Origin: Verrucomicrobiales bacterium
Lineage (GTDB): Bacteria > Verrucomicrobiota > Verrucomicrobiia > Limisphaerales > UBA11320
Direction: 5' to 3'
Length of the DNA: 64,000 nucleotides
NCBI GenBank assembly: GCA_016793885.1
Contig: JAEUHE010000151.1
Span: 80,189 to 144,188 of the forward strand
Positions 37,027 through 46,545 of this stretch are shown in pieces (position 1 is the first letter of the stretch; the number at the start of each line of letters is the position of its first letter). A model generated the notes under the pieces. The model searched no databases, was not told where the DNA came from, and saw nothing but the letters and a program-made list of their open reading frames with translations. Both the position numbers and the translations under genes were made by a program.

Positions 37027-38949
37027 ATGATTTGCCCACGTCAATATCGTCCGGTGGCGCGTGTTCGCCGCGTACTGTGCTTGAGTCTGCTGCTCCTCGG
37101 GTTCGATTCTTTGGGAGCTGAAGCCGGGCAGGATCCGAAACCGGTGGATCTGCCGGTCGGGTATTGGGAGCGCAACGATCGTTTTGAGGACAAGCTCAAG
37201 CTGCTCGAGGCGGCCTGGAGGAACCGCGACTACGAGGTGGTGCGGGCTCTAACCCATACACTTCGCGACAGCGCGATTCAGGCGCAGGCGGAGGATGAGC
37301 ATCCCGGAAATCCTGTTGTCTCCTCCCTGGATGCCCGGCCCGTCAGTTCACTGCCATCTGCCTGGCAAACCTGGGCTCAAGGCTGGAGTCATGTCCAAGC
37401 GCTCCAGCTCGAGGAGCTGCAGGGGTTTGATCGCAACTCCGAGCCGGTGGAGGCGCTCATCTCGGTTCCTGCTTCGCAGTCCAGCTCCTTGACCCGCGAC
37501 ATTCGGGTTGCCCGGGTGCAAGGAGGATCATTGAAGGAGATCCCTTCCCAAGTCTTTGCAGAGGTCAGGCGTGAAGGCGCACGTTTGTGCCGGGTTCTGT
37601 TCATGGCCGATCTGATCGCCCGAGAGAAGGCGACGTACCTCGTTTTTCACGGAAACCCATACGCCGAACTGCCGCTGTATCCCAGCGATCTCAAGGTCCG
37701 GGGCGAGGGATATGGATTGGACATCGAGAACGAACATTACCTTGCGGTGTTGTCGCGGCAGACGGGGCAGCTGGAGCGTCTCATCTTGAAACGAGAGCAC
37801 GGGCTGGAGTTGTTCTCCGGCGGGGAAGGGCATGGTGAACCGCCGGGAATCGATTGGGCACATGACTACGTCGACGCCGGCAACTTTCAAAAGCTGAGGA
37901 TTTCTCTTTGGGAATCCTGTCCTGACTTCGAAGTGATTCAGGGTCCGATTTGCACGATCGTTCGTCGCTGGGGCTTTCCGCGCTCCCCAGTTTATCCGGT
38001 GTTCTCCCCCAGTCGCCTCAACATCGCCGTGGAGTACCGCTTCTATGCGGGCTTGCCTTGGTTTCACAAGGTGAGCGCCATGAAGGCAGTCAAGGCGTTC
38101 GAGGCCCAGGCCCTGCGAGATGATGAATGGGTGTTCACCGGACAGCCGTTTACTGAGAAGATCTGGATGCCTTCCGACGGGCGATTCCGCGCTGGCGACG
38201 TCGACGCGAAGAGCCAAGAAGACTTGTGGGGGGTGGGCTTGATCAATCGACAGACCAAGGATGCCTTCGTGGGGCTGTTCCTGGAACACTGGGCGGAGGG
38301 ATTGCCGGATTTGAGGCACAACGGGGTTCCTAACCTGAACTACCGCTGGCACGGTCAGCTGTGGAGTCGCTATCCGCTGCCGGTCAAACAGGTGCCTGCC
38401 GGAGCCGTGCTTCATCAGCGCAATGCCTATGTTGTTGCTCCCTTCGAGGAGGCCGAAGGCTTGGCCGCCTGGGAGAGAATGCACCAGCGGCTCTCGCATC
38501 CGCTGACCGCCCTTGCTGGCACCAACCTAGCGGGCATCTCCGTGAAGGAGTCGTTGGGGCGGCTTGCTCGGTCGGGGGAGCGCAACGAGGCGGCGATTTC
38601 CAAGGATCTGCTCTGGGAGGCCATGAAGGATTGCAAGGATGCTCAGCTCTACACTGCCGACCTTAACATTGTGGACCTGGGCCTGGTGCACGACGTGCGC
38701 GTCCGGGGCGGAGTGGTGACCGTGGTCATGATGGTGCCTCATCGCGGGCGGCCGCTGGCGACTTATTTCTCGCAAGGTTCGATTTCCGTCCACCCGACCT
38801 TCTCGCTGCCGATTCGCGACCGTCTCATGAAGGTGCCGGGGGTGACCAAGGTGTTGGTGGAGCAAACATGGTCGCCTGAATGGTCGTCCAACCGGCTCAC
38901 GCCGGAAGGTCGGCGTCGCTTGGGGCTTCCCCCGTGGGAAACCAAGTAG
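37027..38949 (+). CDS. Secreted protein with C-terminal DUF59/MIP18-like domain
   Basis: 640 residues from ATG 37027, chosen because VLCLSLLLLGFDSLGAEAG gives a signal peptide; the frame extends upstream through the DUF1501 gene, which is not believed. Residues of about 60-520 form a beta-rich region (HYLAVLSRQTGQLERLIL, GPICTIVRRWGF, DEWVFTGQPFTEKIW), with no recognised catalytic motif. The last 110 residues match the DUF59/MIP18 family (ADLNIVDLGLVHDVRVRGGV, VTKVLVEQTWSPEW, LTPEGRRRLG), which in the cytosol helps assemble Fe-S clusters (SufT, PaaD). The CP motif of PaaD-like proteins is not seen. A cytosolic Fe-S domain on an exported protein would be unexpected. Confidence 0.75.
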   Translation: MICPRQYRPVARVRRVLCLSLLLLGFDSLGAEAGQDPKPVDLPVGYWERNDRFEDKLKLLEAAWRNRDYEVVRALTHTLRDSAIQAQAEDEHPGNPVVSSLDARPVSSLPSAWQTWAQGWSHVQALQLEELQGFDRNSEPVEALISVPASQSSSLTRDIRVARVQGGSLKEIPSQVFAEVRREGARLCRVLFMADLIAREKATYLVFHGNPYAELPLYPSDLKVRGEGYGLDIENEHYLAVLSRQTGQLERLILKREHGLELFSGGEGHGEPPGIDWAHDYVDAGNFQKLRISLWESCPDFEVIQGPICTIVRRWGFPRSPVYPVFSPSRLNIAVEYRFYAGLPWFHKVSAMKAVKAFEAQALRDDEWVFTGQPFTEKIWMPSDGRFRAGDVDAKSQEDLWGVGLINRQTKDAFVGLFLEHWAEGLPDLRHNGVPNLNYRWHGQLWSRYPLPVKQVPAGAVLHQRNAYVVAPFEEAEGLAAWERMHQRLSHPLTALAGTNLAGISVKESLGRLARSGERNEAAISKDLLWEAMKDCKDAQLYTADLNIVDLGLVHDVRVRGGVVTVVMMVPHRGRPLATYFSQGSISVHPTFSLPIRDRLMKVPGVTKVLVEQTWSPEWSSNRLTPEGRRRLGLPPWETK

Positions 38950-39429
38950 GGTGGGGTCCCCCCCCGAGAAGGGCTGATCCAGGTTGAATCCAGGGGCCAA
39001 CGCCCTGCCAAGGTACGGGCTTTCAGCCCTCAGCGGGTGTGGGGTGGGGGAACCTGGGGTTGTCACCCCAGGCTGGGATGGTGCTGAGCCTGTGGCTCGC
39101 GAACTTCAAAACCATCGATCAATTCCATTCGACGCTGGGCCATTAGTCCAGGTTGGGTTTGATATGCGGTCGAAGACTCGTCTGGCTTGAGCACCAACGG
39201 TGCGTCCCATCCCAGCCTGGGGTGACAACGCCAGGTAAACATCCCCCCTTGCATCAAGGGCTGAAAGCCCGGCATACGGCCGCCGAGCCCATCGGGACTT
39301 CACTACTTTTCTCACCCACTTCTAATCACACCCATGGGGATCCCCAGCGGAGTTTTCTGCTCGCCAATGACGCGAGATGCCGGTAATTAATCCTTCAATC
39401 TCAGATCAACTCGCTTAAGCGAATCCTTT
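38950..39429. repeat. Nested palindromic repeat region before sulfatase
   Basis: No gene. The outer pair GGTACGGGCTTTCAGCCCT (39012-39030) and AGGGCTGAAAGCCCGG (39257-39272) are inverted. Inside, 39052-39080 and 39208-39236 are inverted copies of 29 nt with one mismatch; each contains an 8-bp CCTGGGGT...CCAGG hairpin. GGTGCTGAGCC (39080-39090) pairs imperfectly with GGCTTGAGCACC (39184-39195). A related, simpler copy is at 46376-46477. After the element, CTCACCCACTTCTAATCACA at 39311 also recurs near 46288. Confidence 0.8.
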
Positions 39430-42400
39430 ATGTTGTACCCTCTCTCCATGAGGTTGAAATGTGCCTGGCTTCTGACGGTGGCTCTCACCTCTGTTTTTGT
39501 GACTCAACCGGTGCATTTGGCCAAGGCTCGGCCGAATGTGATCGTGATTCTGGCCGACGACCTTGGCTACCACGACATCGGAGTGCAGGGAGCCACTGAC
39601 CTCCGAACTCCTAACATCGACTCGATCGCGCGCAACGGCGTTCGGTTCACCAGTGGCTATGTGTCCGCTCCGATTTGTAGTCCCTCACGCGCTGGGCTGA
39701 TGACCGGACGCTACCAGCAACGCTTTGGCTACGACATGAATCCTGGGCCCCAACTCGAGTATTTTGAGAAGTTTGGCATCCCGTTCACGGAGACGCCGAT
39801 GAGTCAGCGGTTTAAAACGATCGGCTACACCACCGGAATGATTGGCAAGTCGCACCTCGGCGCGCTGCCGCCCTATCGCCCTCTCAAGCGAGGGTTCGAT
39901 GAGTTTTTTGGGTTTTTGGAGGGCGAGCACGGCTACCTCCGGCCGGGCATACCCACCACCCAGCGGGACCCCATCCGCCGTGGAGATACGCCGGTGCCCG
40001 AGACCAACTACCTCACCTTCGCCTTTGCGCGCGAGGTGGTCGATTTCATTGATCGTCATGCCGCGGAACCCTTTTTCCTGTACCTCCCTTTCAATGCCGT
40101 GCATGAACCGCTGGAAGCTACTGAGACATTGCTGAAGCGCTTCAAGCCGTCTGACTTCCCGGATACAAACCGGTATGTGATGGCCGCGATGCTCTCGGGC
40201 TTGGATGATGCCGTCGGTGCGGTGCTGAACAGCCTGCGCCAACACCATCTGGACACGAACACGCTCATCTTTTTCACCAGCGATAACGGTGGACCCACCC
40301 CATTCAATGGATCTAGGAACGATCCACTGCGTGGATATAAGACAGAGGTTTACGAGGGAGGAATTCGAGTGCCATTCTTGATGCAGTGGCCGGGGGTCTT
40401 GCCTAGCAATACTGTCTATTCCGCACCGGTCAGCACTCTCGACATCTTACCGACAGCATGGGCCGCGGCCGGCGAGAAGGTTTCGCCATCCTGGAGATTG
40501 GACGGGGTGAACTTGCTCCCGTTCGTGTCCGGCCAGACAAATGGGAACCCCCATCCGAACCTGTATTGGAGGATCGAGAGTGAGGAGGAGGCTGCCATTC
40601 GCTCGGGTGATTGGAAGTTGCTTCGGATTCGGCCAGCTTCGAACTGGCAGCTCTATAATCTGGCTCAAGACGTGGGCGAGCAGACCGACCTGGCGGATGA
40701 GCATCCCGAAGTGGTGCAGGACTTGATCGCCAAATATGACGCTTGGGCGGCTCAACTTCAAACTCCCGCCTGGGCCTACAATCAATCGAACTATTTGCGC
40801 CCGGATTTCGTGATGACAGATGTTCGCATCGGGACATCCGAGGTGAGTTATAACCATCCTGACTTCCTCCCAGGATCCGGCTCGGTTGCCTTTCAAGATT
40901 CTGCCGGAACTCTTTGGCAAGGAAACATTGACTTAGCGACCGGGTTCTTTCGGTCGGTGCATGGACAGGATGTGCGCGTTGATTCCGGGCTAGCTCGTAT
41001 TCTCGATGCCGTCGATGGCCCCCATTGGGGACGCTCGGCCAACGGAGCTTCCATCTACTACAGCAAGGTGGGCGAAGGCGGGCGATCTCAGATCTGGAGA
41101 GCCCTAACGGCTGTCGAGCCCGTGTCCGTTCAGAGGCTTACGGACGGCGGGGTTACGGGACACTTTGGTCCCCAAGCCAGTCAGGATAGCAGCCGCCCCT
41201 CGTCTCAACTGGTGTTCGCAGCAGGTCAGCCGGCCCAGTTCGTGTTATCGTGGATGGATGAAGCCTCCGCCTCGAGTGTGGCTCCGCTTCCGCAGTCTAG
41301 TTTGGTTCTCCCCAATGGACACTGGCTTCCGGGGGGAGCTGATCTCGCATTGGCTGCGCCGACGTTCCCGGCGAGCACCGTCAATCAAATTGCTCGGTAT
41401 CGCACCGACAGCGGTGTGTTGCAGATGATTTCGGACGATGCCGGTGACAAGACTGACGTTTGGGCATTCCATGCTCCGGAATGGAACGGTGAGCTTTGTT
41501 ATGCGGCGGTGGTGGACCACAGCGCGATCGCCATCTATCGAGATTTTCGCACCAACGCGGCGGGATTGTTCACTCGAGTGGCCACATTGAGTGTGCCGAT
41601 CACGAACACGCAAAGATTTATCTATTCCATGCAGCCGATCCAAGGTCTGAGGGGATTCAATGGCATCAGCTATTTCTCGTGCGCCTCGTACACGAGCAAC
41701 GATCCAAACAACCCTGGAGATTCAGCCATCTGGGTCCTCGGGTTGGGCCCGGATCCCGCCCATCCGATCATCCGTCGTGTCGACGAAGGAAGCTTGAATG
41801 GTGAGGTTGCTCACCGTCACGAACCGCGAACCCTGATCGGGGATCGAGAAGTGTTTCTCTATTACAACGTCACCCGACCAAACGAGTCGACCCAGCTTCG
41901 GCTTGCCAAAACCGGATTGGTCCGGCCGGATCACGTCGGTACCCCTGATGGTTTTTCTAGCCTTGCGTTTCAGTCCAGTTGGACTCCTGGTGCCAAGGAT
42001 ACCAACGGCGTGCTGATGGGAGGAACGGAGACTTTGAGTTTGGTCGCCCATCAAGGTTGGCTGTTTGCCGGAGTGGGTGCCCGTCAGGACCTGCCTTATC
42101 CTCCCATTGATGCGTTGCCCCCAGGTTGGACCGGGGCGCAGATCTTGGTGAAGGAGTCGGCTGATGATCCGTGGAAAGTGGATGCCTCCTTTGCGGATCA
42201 TCTGCAAGTCGAAGTGCTGAAGGAGATCGAAGTGACCACGCTTGGAAATGGCAGCCCTTTGAAGACTCCGACCAAGCTGCTCCTCGCCGGGTTGAGGGAT
42301 CTTGGTGACACGGGATCCCGATTGGCCAGCGCACGCACTCGCGATGATTCGACGGGCAAATGGATTCACTCTCAGGTGACCAGGGCCGCGACCCCGGCCG

Positions 42401-43479
42401 TTACCATGAGCTTCGGGGCCCATGTCGATAGGGTGAGCGGGGTCCATCTTATTTTCGCCGGGCTGAGTAATGGGGAGATCTTCCGGGGAACGCTGGATCC
42501 CCAAGCGGATGGGGGTATCCAATGGGCAGCAGTGCCTGAGCTGTCCGGAGTTGGACCGATCACGGAGTTCGCCGAGGCCAACGGTTTTCTCTACGCGGCC
42601 TGTGGCCTCCGTCAGGCGAGTCCCAACGGCTCCGTGACCGGTGGGCTCTATGTTCGGCGAGACAATTCCAGTTCGTGGCAGGTGGTTTACCGATGGCCCC
42701 CACCGCCCGCTTTGCTCTCGGCTTCGGAGGAGGATCGCCTCGTGCGCGGGTTGACGACGGTTCGCGATCCTCACGGTGCCGACTACCAATCCCTGCTGTT
42801 AGCCAGATCGTGGTCTGGACTGATCGAGCGCGTGGATCCCACCAACCAACACGCCGCGACTGTGGAGTTGGATGTTCGGGATTTCTTTGCCCGCCGGTGG
42901 GGCCGTGAAGCGATCCGACAGGCGCATGTCCAGGTTGGGTACAACAGCTTCACCCTAGCCACCAATCCGGTGACGGCGGAACCGATTCATTTGATTGGGG
43001 TGTGGATTGAGGATCCCTCACTCCAGGCAGGACATCGTGGATCACATTTCCTCATCCGTCATTTGGATGGAACATACGCCTCAGCCGATATTCCATACCT
43101 TGGAGCTGCAACTCCCTCGGATCGCGACCTCCGCGGTAACCGATGCATCGTTGTATCGCCTTTCCCCGCTGACGCAGGGCAACGTTGGTATTTTGGGGGG
43201 TACGATGCCGCTAGCGACCTCTCTCACGACACGGCCTGGATACTTCGCGGCGAGTGGGTGGCATGGCCGGCTCTCACGCTGTCGCAACCAGCACCTCCCG
43301 AGTGGCAGGTCAGTTGGCCTATCTCGGCGACCAACTGGGTGTTGGAAACCCGGATGGACCTGGGAGCTGATGGGACTTGGCAAGCGGTTCCAGGCCTGCC
43401 CACCCGATCGCTCTCGGACGAAGTTCAGGGCGTGGCACCGCAGGATCCCTCCGCTTATTTCCGTTTGCGTAGGCCTTGA
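39430..43479 (+). CDS. Secreted sulfatase with long beta-rich C-terminal extension
   Basis: 1349 residues; ATG 39448 (MRLKC) is an alternative start. After a signal peptide, the arylsulfatase domain (about 34-460) begins PNVIVILADDLGYHDIG and carries PICSPSRAG with the formylglycine-type cysteine at residue 83, TSDNGGPTPFNGSR, and RSGDWKLLRI. About 465-1300 hold WD/BNR-like segments with little detectable motif, and the end ETRMDLGADGTWQ plus YFRLRRP is the verrucomicrobial 'FRL' type tail. Sulfatases of this group release sulfate from glycans or other esters after sulfatase-maturing-enzyme modification; that enzyme is not in this window. The 850-residue extension is unusual. It ends about 110 bp from the convergent dimethylformamidase-like gene. 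Confidence 0.9.
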   Translation: MLYPLSMRLKCAWLLTVALTSVFVTQPVHLAKARPNVIVILADDLGYHDIGVQGATDLRTPNIDSIARNGVRFTSGYVSAPICSPSRAGLMTGRYQQRFGYDMNPGPQLEYFEKFGIPFTETPMSQRFKTIGYTTGMIGKSHLGALPPYRPLKRGFDEFFGFLEGEHGYLRPGIPTTQRDPIRRGDTPVPETNYLTFAFAREVVDFIDRHAAEPFFLYLPFNAVHEPLEATETLLKRFKPSDFPDTNRYVMAAMLSGLDDAVGAVLNSLRQHHLDTNTLIFFTSDNGGPTPFNGSRNDPLRGYKTEVYEGGIRVPFLMQWPGVLPSNTVYSAPVSTLDILPTAWAAAGEKVSPSWRLDGVNLLPFVSGQTNGNPHPNLYWRIESEEEAAIRSGDWKLLRIRPASNWQLYNLAQDVGEQTDLADEHPEVVQDLIAKYDAWAAQLQTPAWAYNQSNYLRPDFVMTDVRIGTSEVSYNHPDFLPGSGSVAFQDSAGTLWQGNIDLATGFFRSVHGQDVRVDSGLARILDAVDGPHWGRSANGASIYYSKVGEGGRSQIWRALTAVEPVSVQRLTDGGVTGHFGPQASQDSSRPSSQLVFAAGQPAQFVLSWMDEASASSVAPLPQSSLVLPNGHWLPGGADLALAAPTFPASTVNQIARYRTDSGVLQMISDDAGDKTDVWAFHAPEWNGELCYAAVVDHSAIAIYRDFRTNAAGLFTRVATLSVPITNTQRFIYSMQPIQGLRGFNGISYFSCASYTSNDPNNPGDSAIWVLGLGPDPAHPIIRRVDEGSLNGEVAHRHEPRTLIGDREVFLYYNVTRPNESTQLRLAKTGLVRPDHVGTPDGFSSLAFQSSWTPGAKDTNGVLMGGTETLSLVAHQGWLFAGVGARQDLPYPPIDALPPGWTGAQILVKESADDPWKVDASFADHLQVEVLKEIEVTTLGNGSPLKTPTKLLLAGLRDLGDTGSRLASARTRDDSTGKWIHSQVTRAATPAVTMSFGAHVDRVSGVHLIFAGLSNGEIFRGTLDPQADGGIQWAAVPELSGVGPITEFAEANGFLYAACGLRQASPNGSVTGGLYVRRDNSSSWQVVYRWPPPPALLSASEEDRLVRGLTTVRDPHGADYQSLLLARSWSGLIERVDPTNQHAATVELDVRDFFARRWGREAIRQAHVQVGYNSFTLATNPVTAEPIHLIGVWIEDPSLQAGHRGSHFLIRHLDGTYASADIPYLGAATPSDRDLRGNRCIVVSPFPADAGQRWYFGGYDAASDLSHDTAWILRGEWVAWPALTLSQPAPPEWQVSWPISATNWVLETRMDLGADGTWQAVPGLPTRSLSDEVQGVAPQDPSAYFRLRRP

Positions 43480-43588
43480 AATCGTTAGCGAGGTGAATGT
43501 CTCCGATCCAATCCGCTGTGGCTGTTTTCGCGGGCAGCCAGGGTCTGAATGGAGTGGAGAACTGTGGGATGCTTTGGCGCCTGAAGCC

Positions 43589-45964
43589 TCAGCCGTGGGG
43601 CTTGGGACGCGGAATTCCGAAATGATGCAGCACGTTGCGCATCACCGCCGCCCATTTTGGATCGGCGTGGAGCGTCCAACCGGATCCGATTGCGCCCGCG
43701 TTGAATACTTTGCCACCATCCGTTCGCTCCCAGTAGATCATCTCCCCGCCTTGATCGGTCTTGGGTTTGATTCCGCGGAAGAAATAGTCCATGGCGTGGC
43801 CGCCTTCCCCCCACGGTAAAACACCGTTGGCCAGGCGTAGCATTCCGGCGGGATCCTGAGGCACCACGCCGCCTTCAGGGGAAGCTTCTACCTGCAAGGC
43901 GGCGAAGGTGGAGGGACGAATATCCACTTCGTGCCCGTTCGCCATCGGTAGTTTTCCCGGTCCCGCCCAGGCGAAGGCGTCCCCTATCCGGAGGCCGCTT
44001 GGCTCCGGGTGGTTGAATAGAAAGTGATCCGCGCGTTCGACGCGATAGGGCCCAAAATTTTTGGGGTTGGACTGGTTATTCCACCCGATGATATCGAGTC
44101 CGATCAGCTGGATCCCCGGCATTCCACATTCGCGCGCGGGACCACCCCGCAGCCCGTCGTGACTATGCCACGCCTCTCCCCGACGTGACGCGGGGACCTG
44201 ATCTCCCGGGCAGTCCACCTTCCGGCTTTCCATAATGGTGCAGTCTTCATTGAAGCTGACCCGCCATCCCAGAGTGTTCCCGCTCAGCACGGCCAGGTTC
44301 CCACCTGTCCGGAGATAGCTCTCCATGGAGCGGTACATGGGAAGCGACCAATATTCATTGTGCCCCACGACCATGACTGCCTTGTAGCCACGCAAGAGAG
44401 AGGGATCGCGGTGCAAATCCACATCGCTGACGAGATCGTAGGCGTAACCCTGCTGCTCCAGCCAGATTTGGGAGAACCGATCCGCTCGCATCAGGTGGCT
44501 ATAGTCCGTGGCGCCTCCATAGAGCACATACGGTCCAGCAGCAGGCCAAGGCATGTGTAGGCCCAGCTGATAGGTGCCTTGACCGGCCGCATGGGGCCGG
44601 TACAGGCAGTAGGAGGGCAGACCCCGATCCGGGCCTAACCCGTCGGTGCCCCAGACCTGCTTCAGTTCCGAGGGCGGGATGGCGAAGGGTGTTCCACTGT
44701 AAGCCCGCCAGGTGTTCGTCGCGCAGACGAAGAGCAGGGGAGCCTTGCGGCGGCGCGGGGCGCGGCGAACCAAAAAGGTGCAGTGGTGCAGGCGAGTCTT
44801 GCCGTCCAGCTGATACCGCATTCTAGCAACATAAATCCCGGAGCGAGCACCGGACGGAACCTTCCACTGGTGGGTGACCTTCCAACGACAATCGTAAAGA
44901 TCATCGGCGGCCAGCCTCAGACCGTGACCTCGTTCCGGATCTTTGGACGGGTTGTAGTCGCCGAAGCGGGGCACCGCCGCGCGAAAGGAAGGACCTCCGA
45001 TCATCCAGGTTCCATGATTGATGATTCGGCCATGGCGGTGGTGTCGTGAGGCATCGGCCACGGTGTCACCGCGCTCCTCCTCCAGAGGCCAGCATGCCAA
45101 AAGGTGGCGGCTCGGCGGCAAAACGAGGGCCTTGGCCGTCACCCGTGCGCGGATGTCCTGCAGCGTTAAGCTACGATCGTAAATGGCGGGCATCGCGATA
45201 TCTCCGTCCAGGAAGTGCAGGGCCGCGCCTGCTTGGGACATCGCTCCCAGACGCAAGGGGTGTTTGCCCGGCGCGAGGCGGCCCTCAAACGGCCACGCTC
45301 CCACCTGTTCTCCATCGACATACACACGCTTTTCCGTTCCGTCCCAAACCGCGGCGACGTGGTGCCAGCGGTTGCGAACGACGACCCCCGGGCCGGTGCG
45401 ATGAACCACTTTCTCGTCCGGCGACACTCCGTCACCCAAATAAAACCCGACATACCCTTTTTCTCCCAGGCCGAGGGCAAAACCTTCGTAAGAGTCCTTG
45501 TCCTCTTGGCTGACGACGCCTTGCAGGCGTTCGAGTGCCCAGGGGCGGACCCAGCACTCGATGGAGAAAGCGGTGAGCGATCCCCGAATCGATTTGGGAA
45601 TGTGAACGTAGGATCCGGGGTGGATCGGTTGCGGAATCGCAGGCTGGGCAGGGAAGTCGGCGAGGACTAGATCGGAGGACGGATTGTCGACCTCCAGCCC
45701 TAGGCGGCAGAGGGTCAGGTCGTAGGGAACGCTGGAGCTGACGCAGAGGCGCAGCGTATCACCGGCCGCAACACTGTGTTCCATGGCATACGCATGAACC
45801 CCGGGAACGTCCAGGGCGCGATGGGTTGGAATCGCTGTTGCGCCCGGTGCAGTGGACGAAGCGCTGGCTCCTGCAGCGGCGGATTGAACAAGACCGACGA
45901 GGGGTAGACCTGCAGCTCCCACACCGGCGTTTTTGAGGAATTGGCGTCTGGATGATTTAGCCAT
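43589..45964 (-). CDS. Tat-exported LamG plus N,N-dimethylformamidase beta-like protein
   Basis: 791 residues. The leader SSRRQFLKNAGVGAAGLPLVG is a clear twin-arginine signal. Residues of about 105-300 form a LamG/concanavalin-like module (FSIECWVRPWALERLQG, RWHHVAAVWDGTEKRVYVDG). The C-terminal half (about 330-790) resembles the large subunit of N,N-dimethylformamidase: LLFVCATNTWRAYS, VMVVGHNEYWS, GGNLAVLSGNT, WRVSF, GLDIIGWNN, DHFLFNHPEP. Known members hydrolyse N,N-dimethylformamide using a small alpha subunit with nonhaem iron; no such subunit is encoded here. The Tat export and LamG domain suggest another amide or glycoconjugate substrate. Convergent with the sulfatase. Confidence 0.82.
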   Translation of the reverse strand: MAKSSRRQFLKNAGVGAAGLPLVGLVQSAAAGASASSTAPGATAIPTHRALDVPGVHAYAMEHSVAAGDTLRLCVSSSVPYDLTLCRLGLEVDNPSSDLVLADFPAQPAIPQPIHPGSYVHIPKSIRGSLTAFSIECWVRPWALERLQGVVSQEDKDSYEGFALGLGEKGYVGFYLGDGVSPDEKVVHRTGPGVVVRNRWHHVAAVWDGTEKRVYVDGEQVGAWPFEGRLAPGKHPLRLGAMSQAGAALHFLDGDIAMPAIYDRSLTLQDIRARVTAKALVLPPSRHLLACWPLEEERGDTVADASRHHRHGRIINHGTWMIGGPSFRAAVPRFGDYNPSKDPERGHGLRLAADDLYDCRWKVTHQWKVPSGARSGIYVARMRYQLDGKTRLHHCTFLVRRAPRRRKAPLLFVCATNTWRAYSGTPFAIPPSELKQVWGTDGLGPDRGLPSYCLYRPHAAGQGTYQLGLHMPWPAAGPYVLYGGATDYSHLMRADRFSQIWLEQQGYAYDLVSDVDLHRDPSLLRGYKAVMVVGHNEYWSLPMYRSMESYLRTGGNLAVLSGNTLGWRVSFNEDCTIMESRKVDCPGDQVPASRRGEAWHSHDGLRGGPARECGMPGIQLIGLDIIGWNNQSNPKNFGPYRVERADHFLFNHPEPSGLRIGDAFAWAGPGKLPMANGHEVDIRPSTFAALQVEASPEGGVVPQDPAGMLRLANGVLPWGEGGHAMDYFFRGIKPKTDQGGEMIYWERTDGGKVFNAGAIGSGWTLHADPKWAAVMRNVLHHFGIPRPKPHG

Positions 45965-46545
45965 GGAGATGGAACGACGCTTCCAGGTTCAGCAAACGCG
46001 GGCAAGGGGAAAAAGTGGGTTTGCGGTTACGGAGAGCTTGGTGGTAACCAGGCCGGTGACGTTCACCGGTATGGCACTGGGGCTGATCGTTCTGGGTGCG
46101 AGGTTTTCGCGACGGATGTAATACCTATGGAGTGCCGCAGCCCTCTCTAAGCATTATACACAAGTTCAGAAGATCTTCGACCCCGATCCCAAAGGGATTT
46201 TGATATTTGGTCGAGGAACTCGTGGGTAATGCTTAGAGCCCTCTGCCGCTTTAGTCCCCCCAGCGGAGCTGGGATCTCCCTCCAATCTCACCCACTTCTG
46301 ATCACACCCGAGGTTTCGAGAGGGATTTGGACTGGATGAGATTGATGGTGAATTCAGCGGGTAACGCCCCTGGATGGTACGGGCTTTCAGCCCTGAGCGT
46401 GTGTGAGGTGAGGGCACCTGGGGTGATAACCCCAGGCAAACGCCTCCCCTCCCAAGAAGGGCTGAAAGCCCGGCGTAAGCACGCCGAGTCCGCTGTGCAT
46501 GCATTACCTTTCTATCCTTCCGCCCGCAGCAACGTGTTCGTCTCG
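45965..46545. repeat. Intergenic region with palindromic repeats
   Basis: No gene. CTCTAAGCATTA (46145-46156) pairs with TAATGCTTAGAG (46227-46238), with CCCAAAGGG between them. CTCACCCACTTCTGATCACA starts at 46288 and recurs near 39311. GGTACGGGCTTTCAGCCCT (46376-46394), hairpin CCTGGGGT/ACCCCAGG (46417-46424/46429-46436) and AGGGCTGAAAGCCCGG (46458-46473) form a copy of the palindromic element at 39012-39276. Confidence 0.75.
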
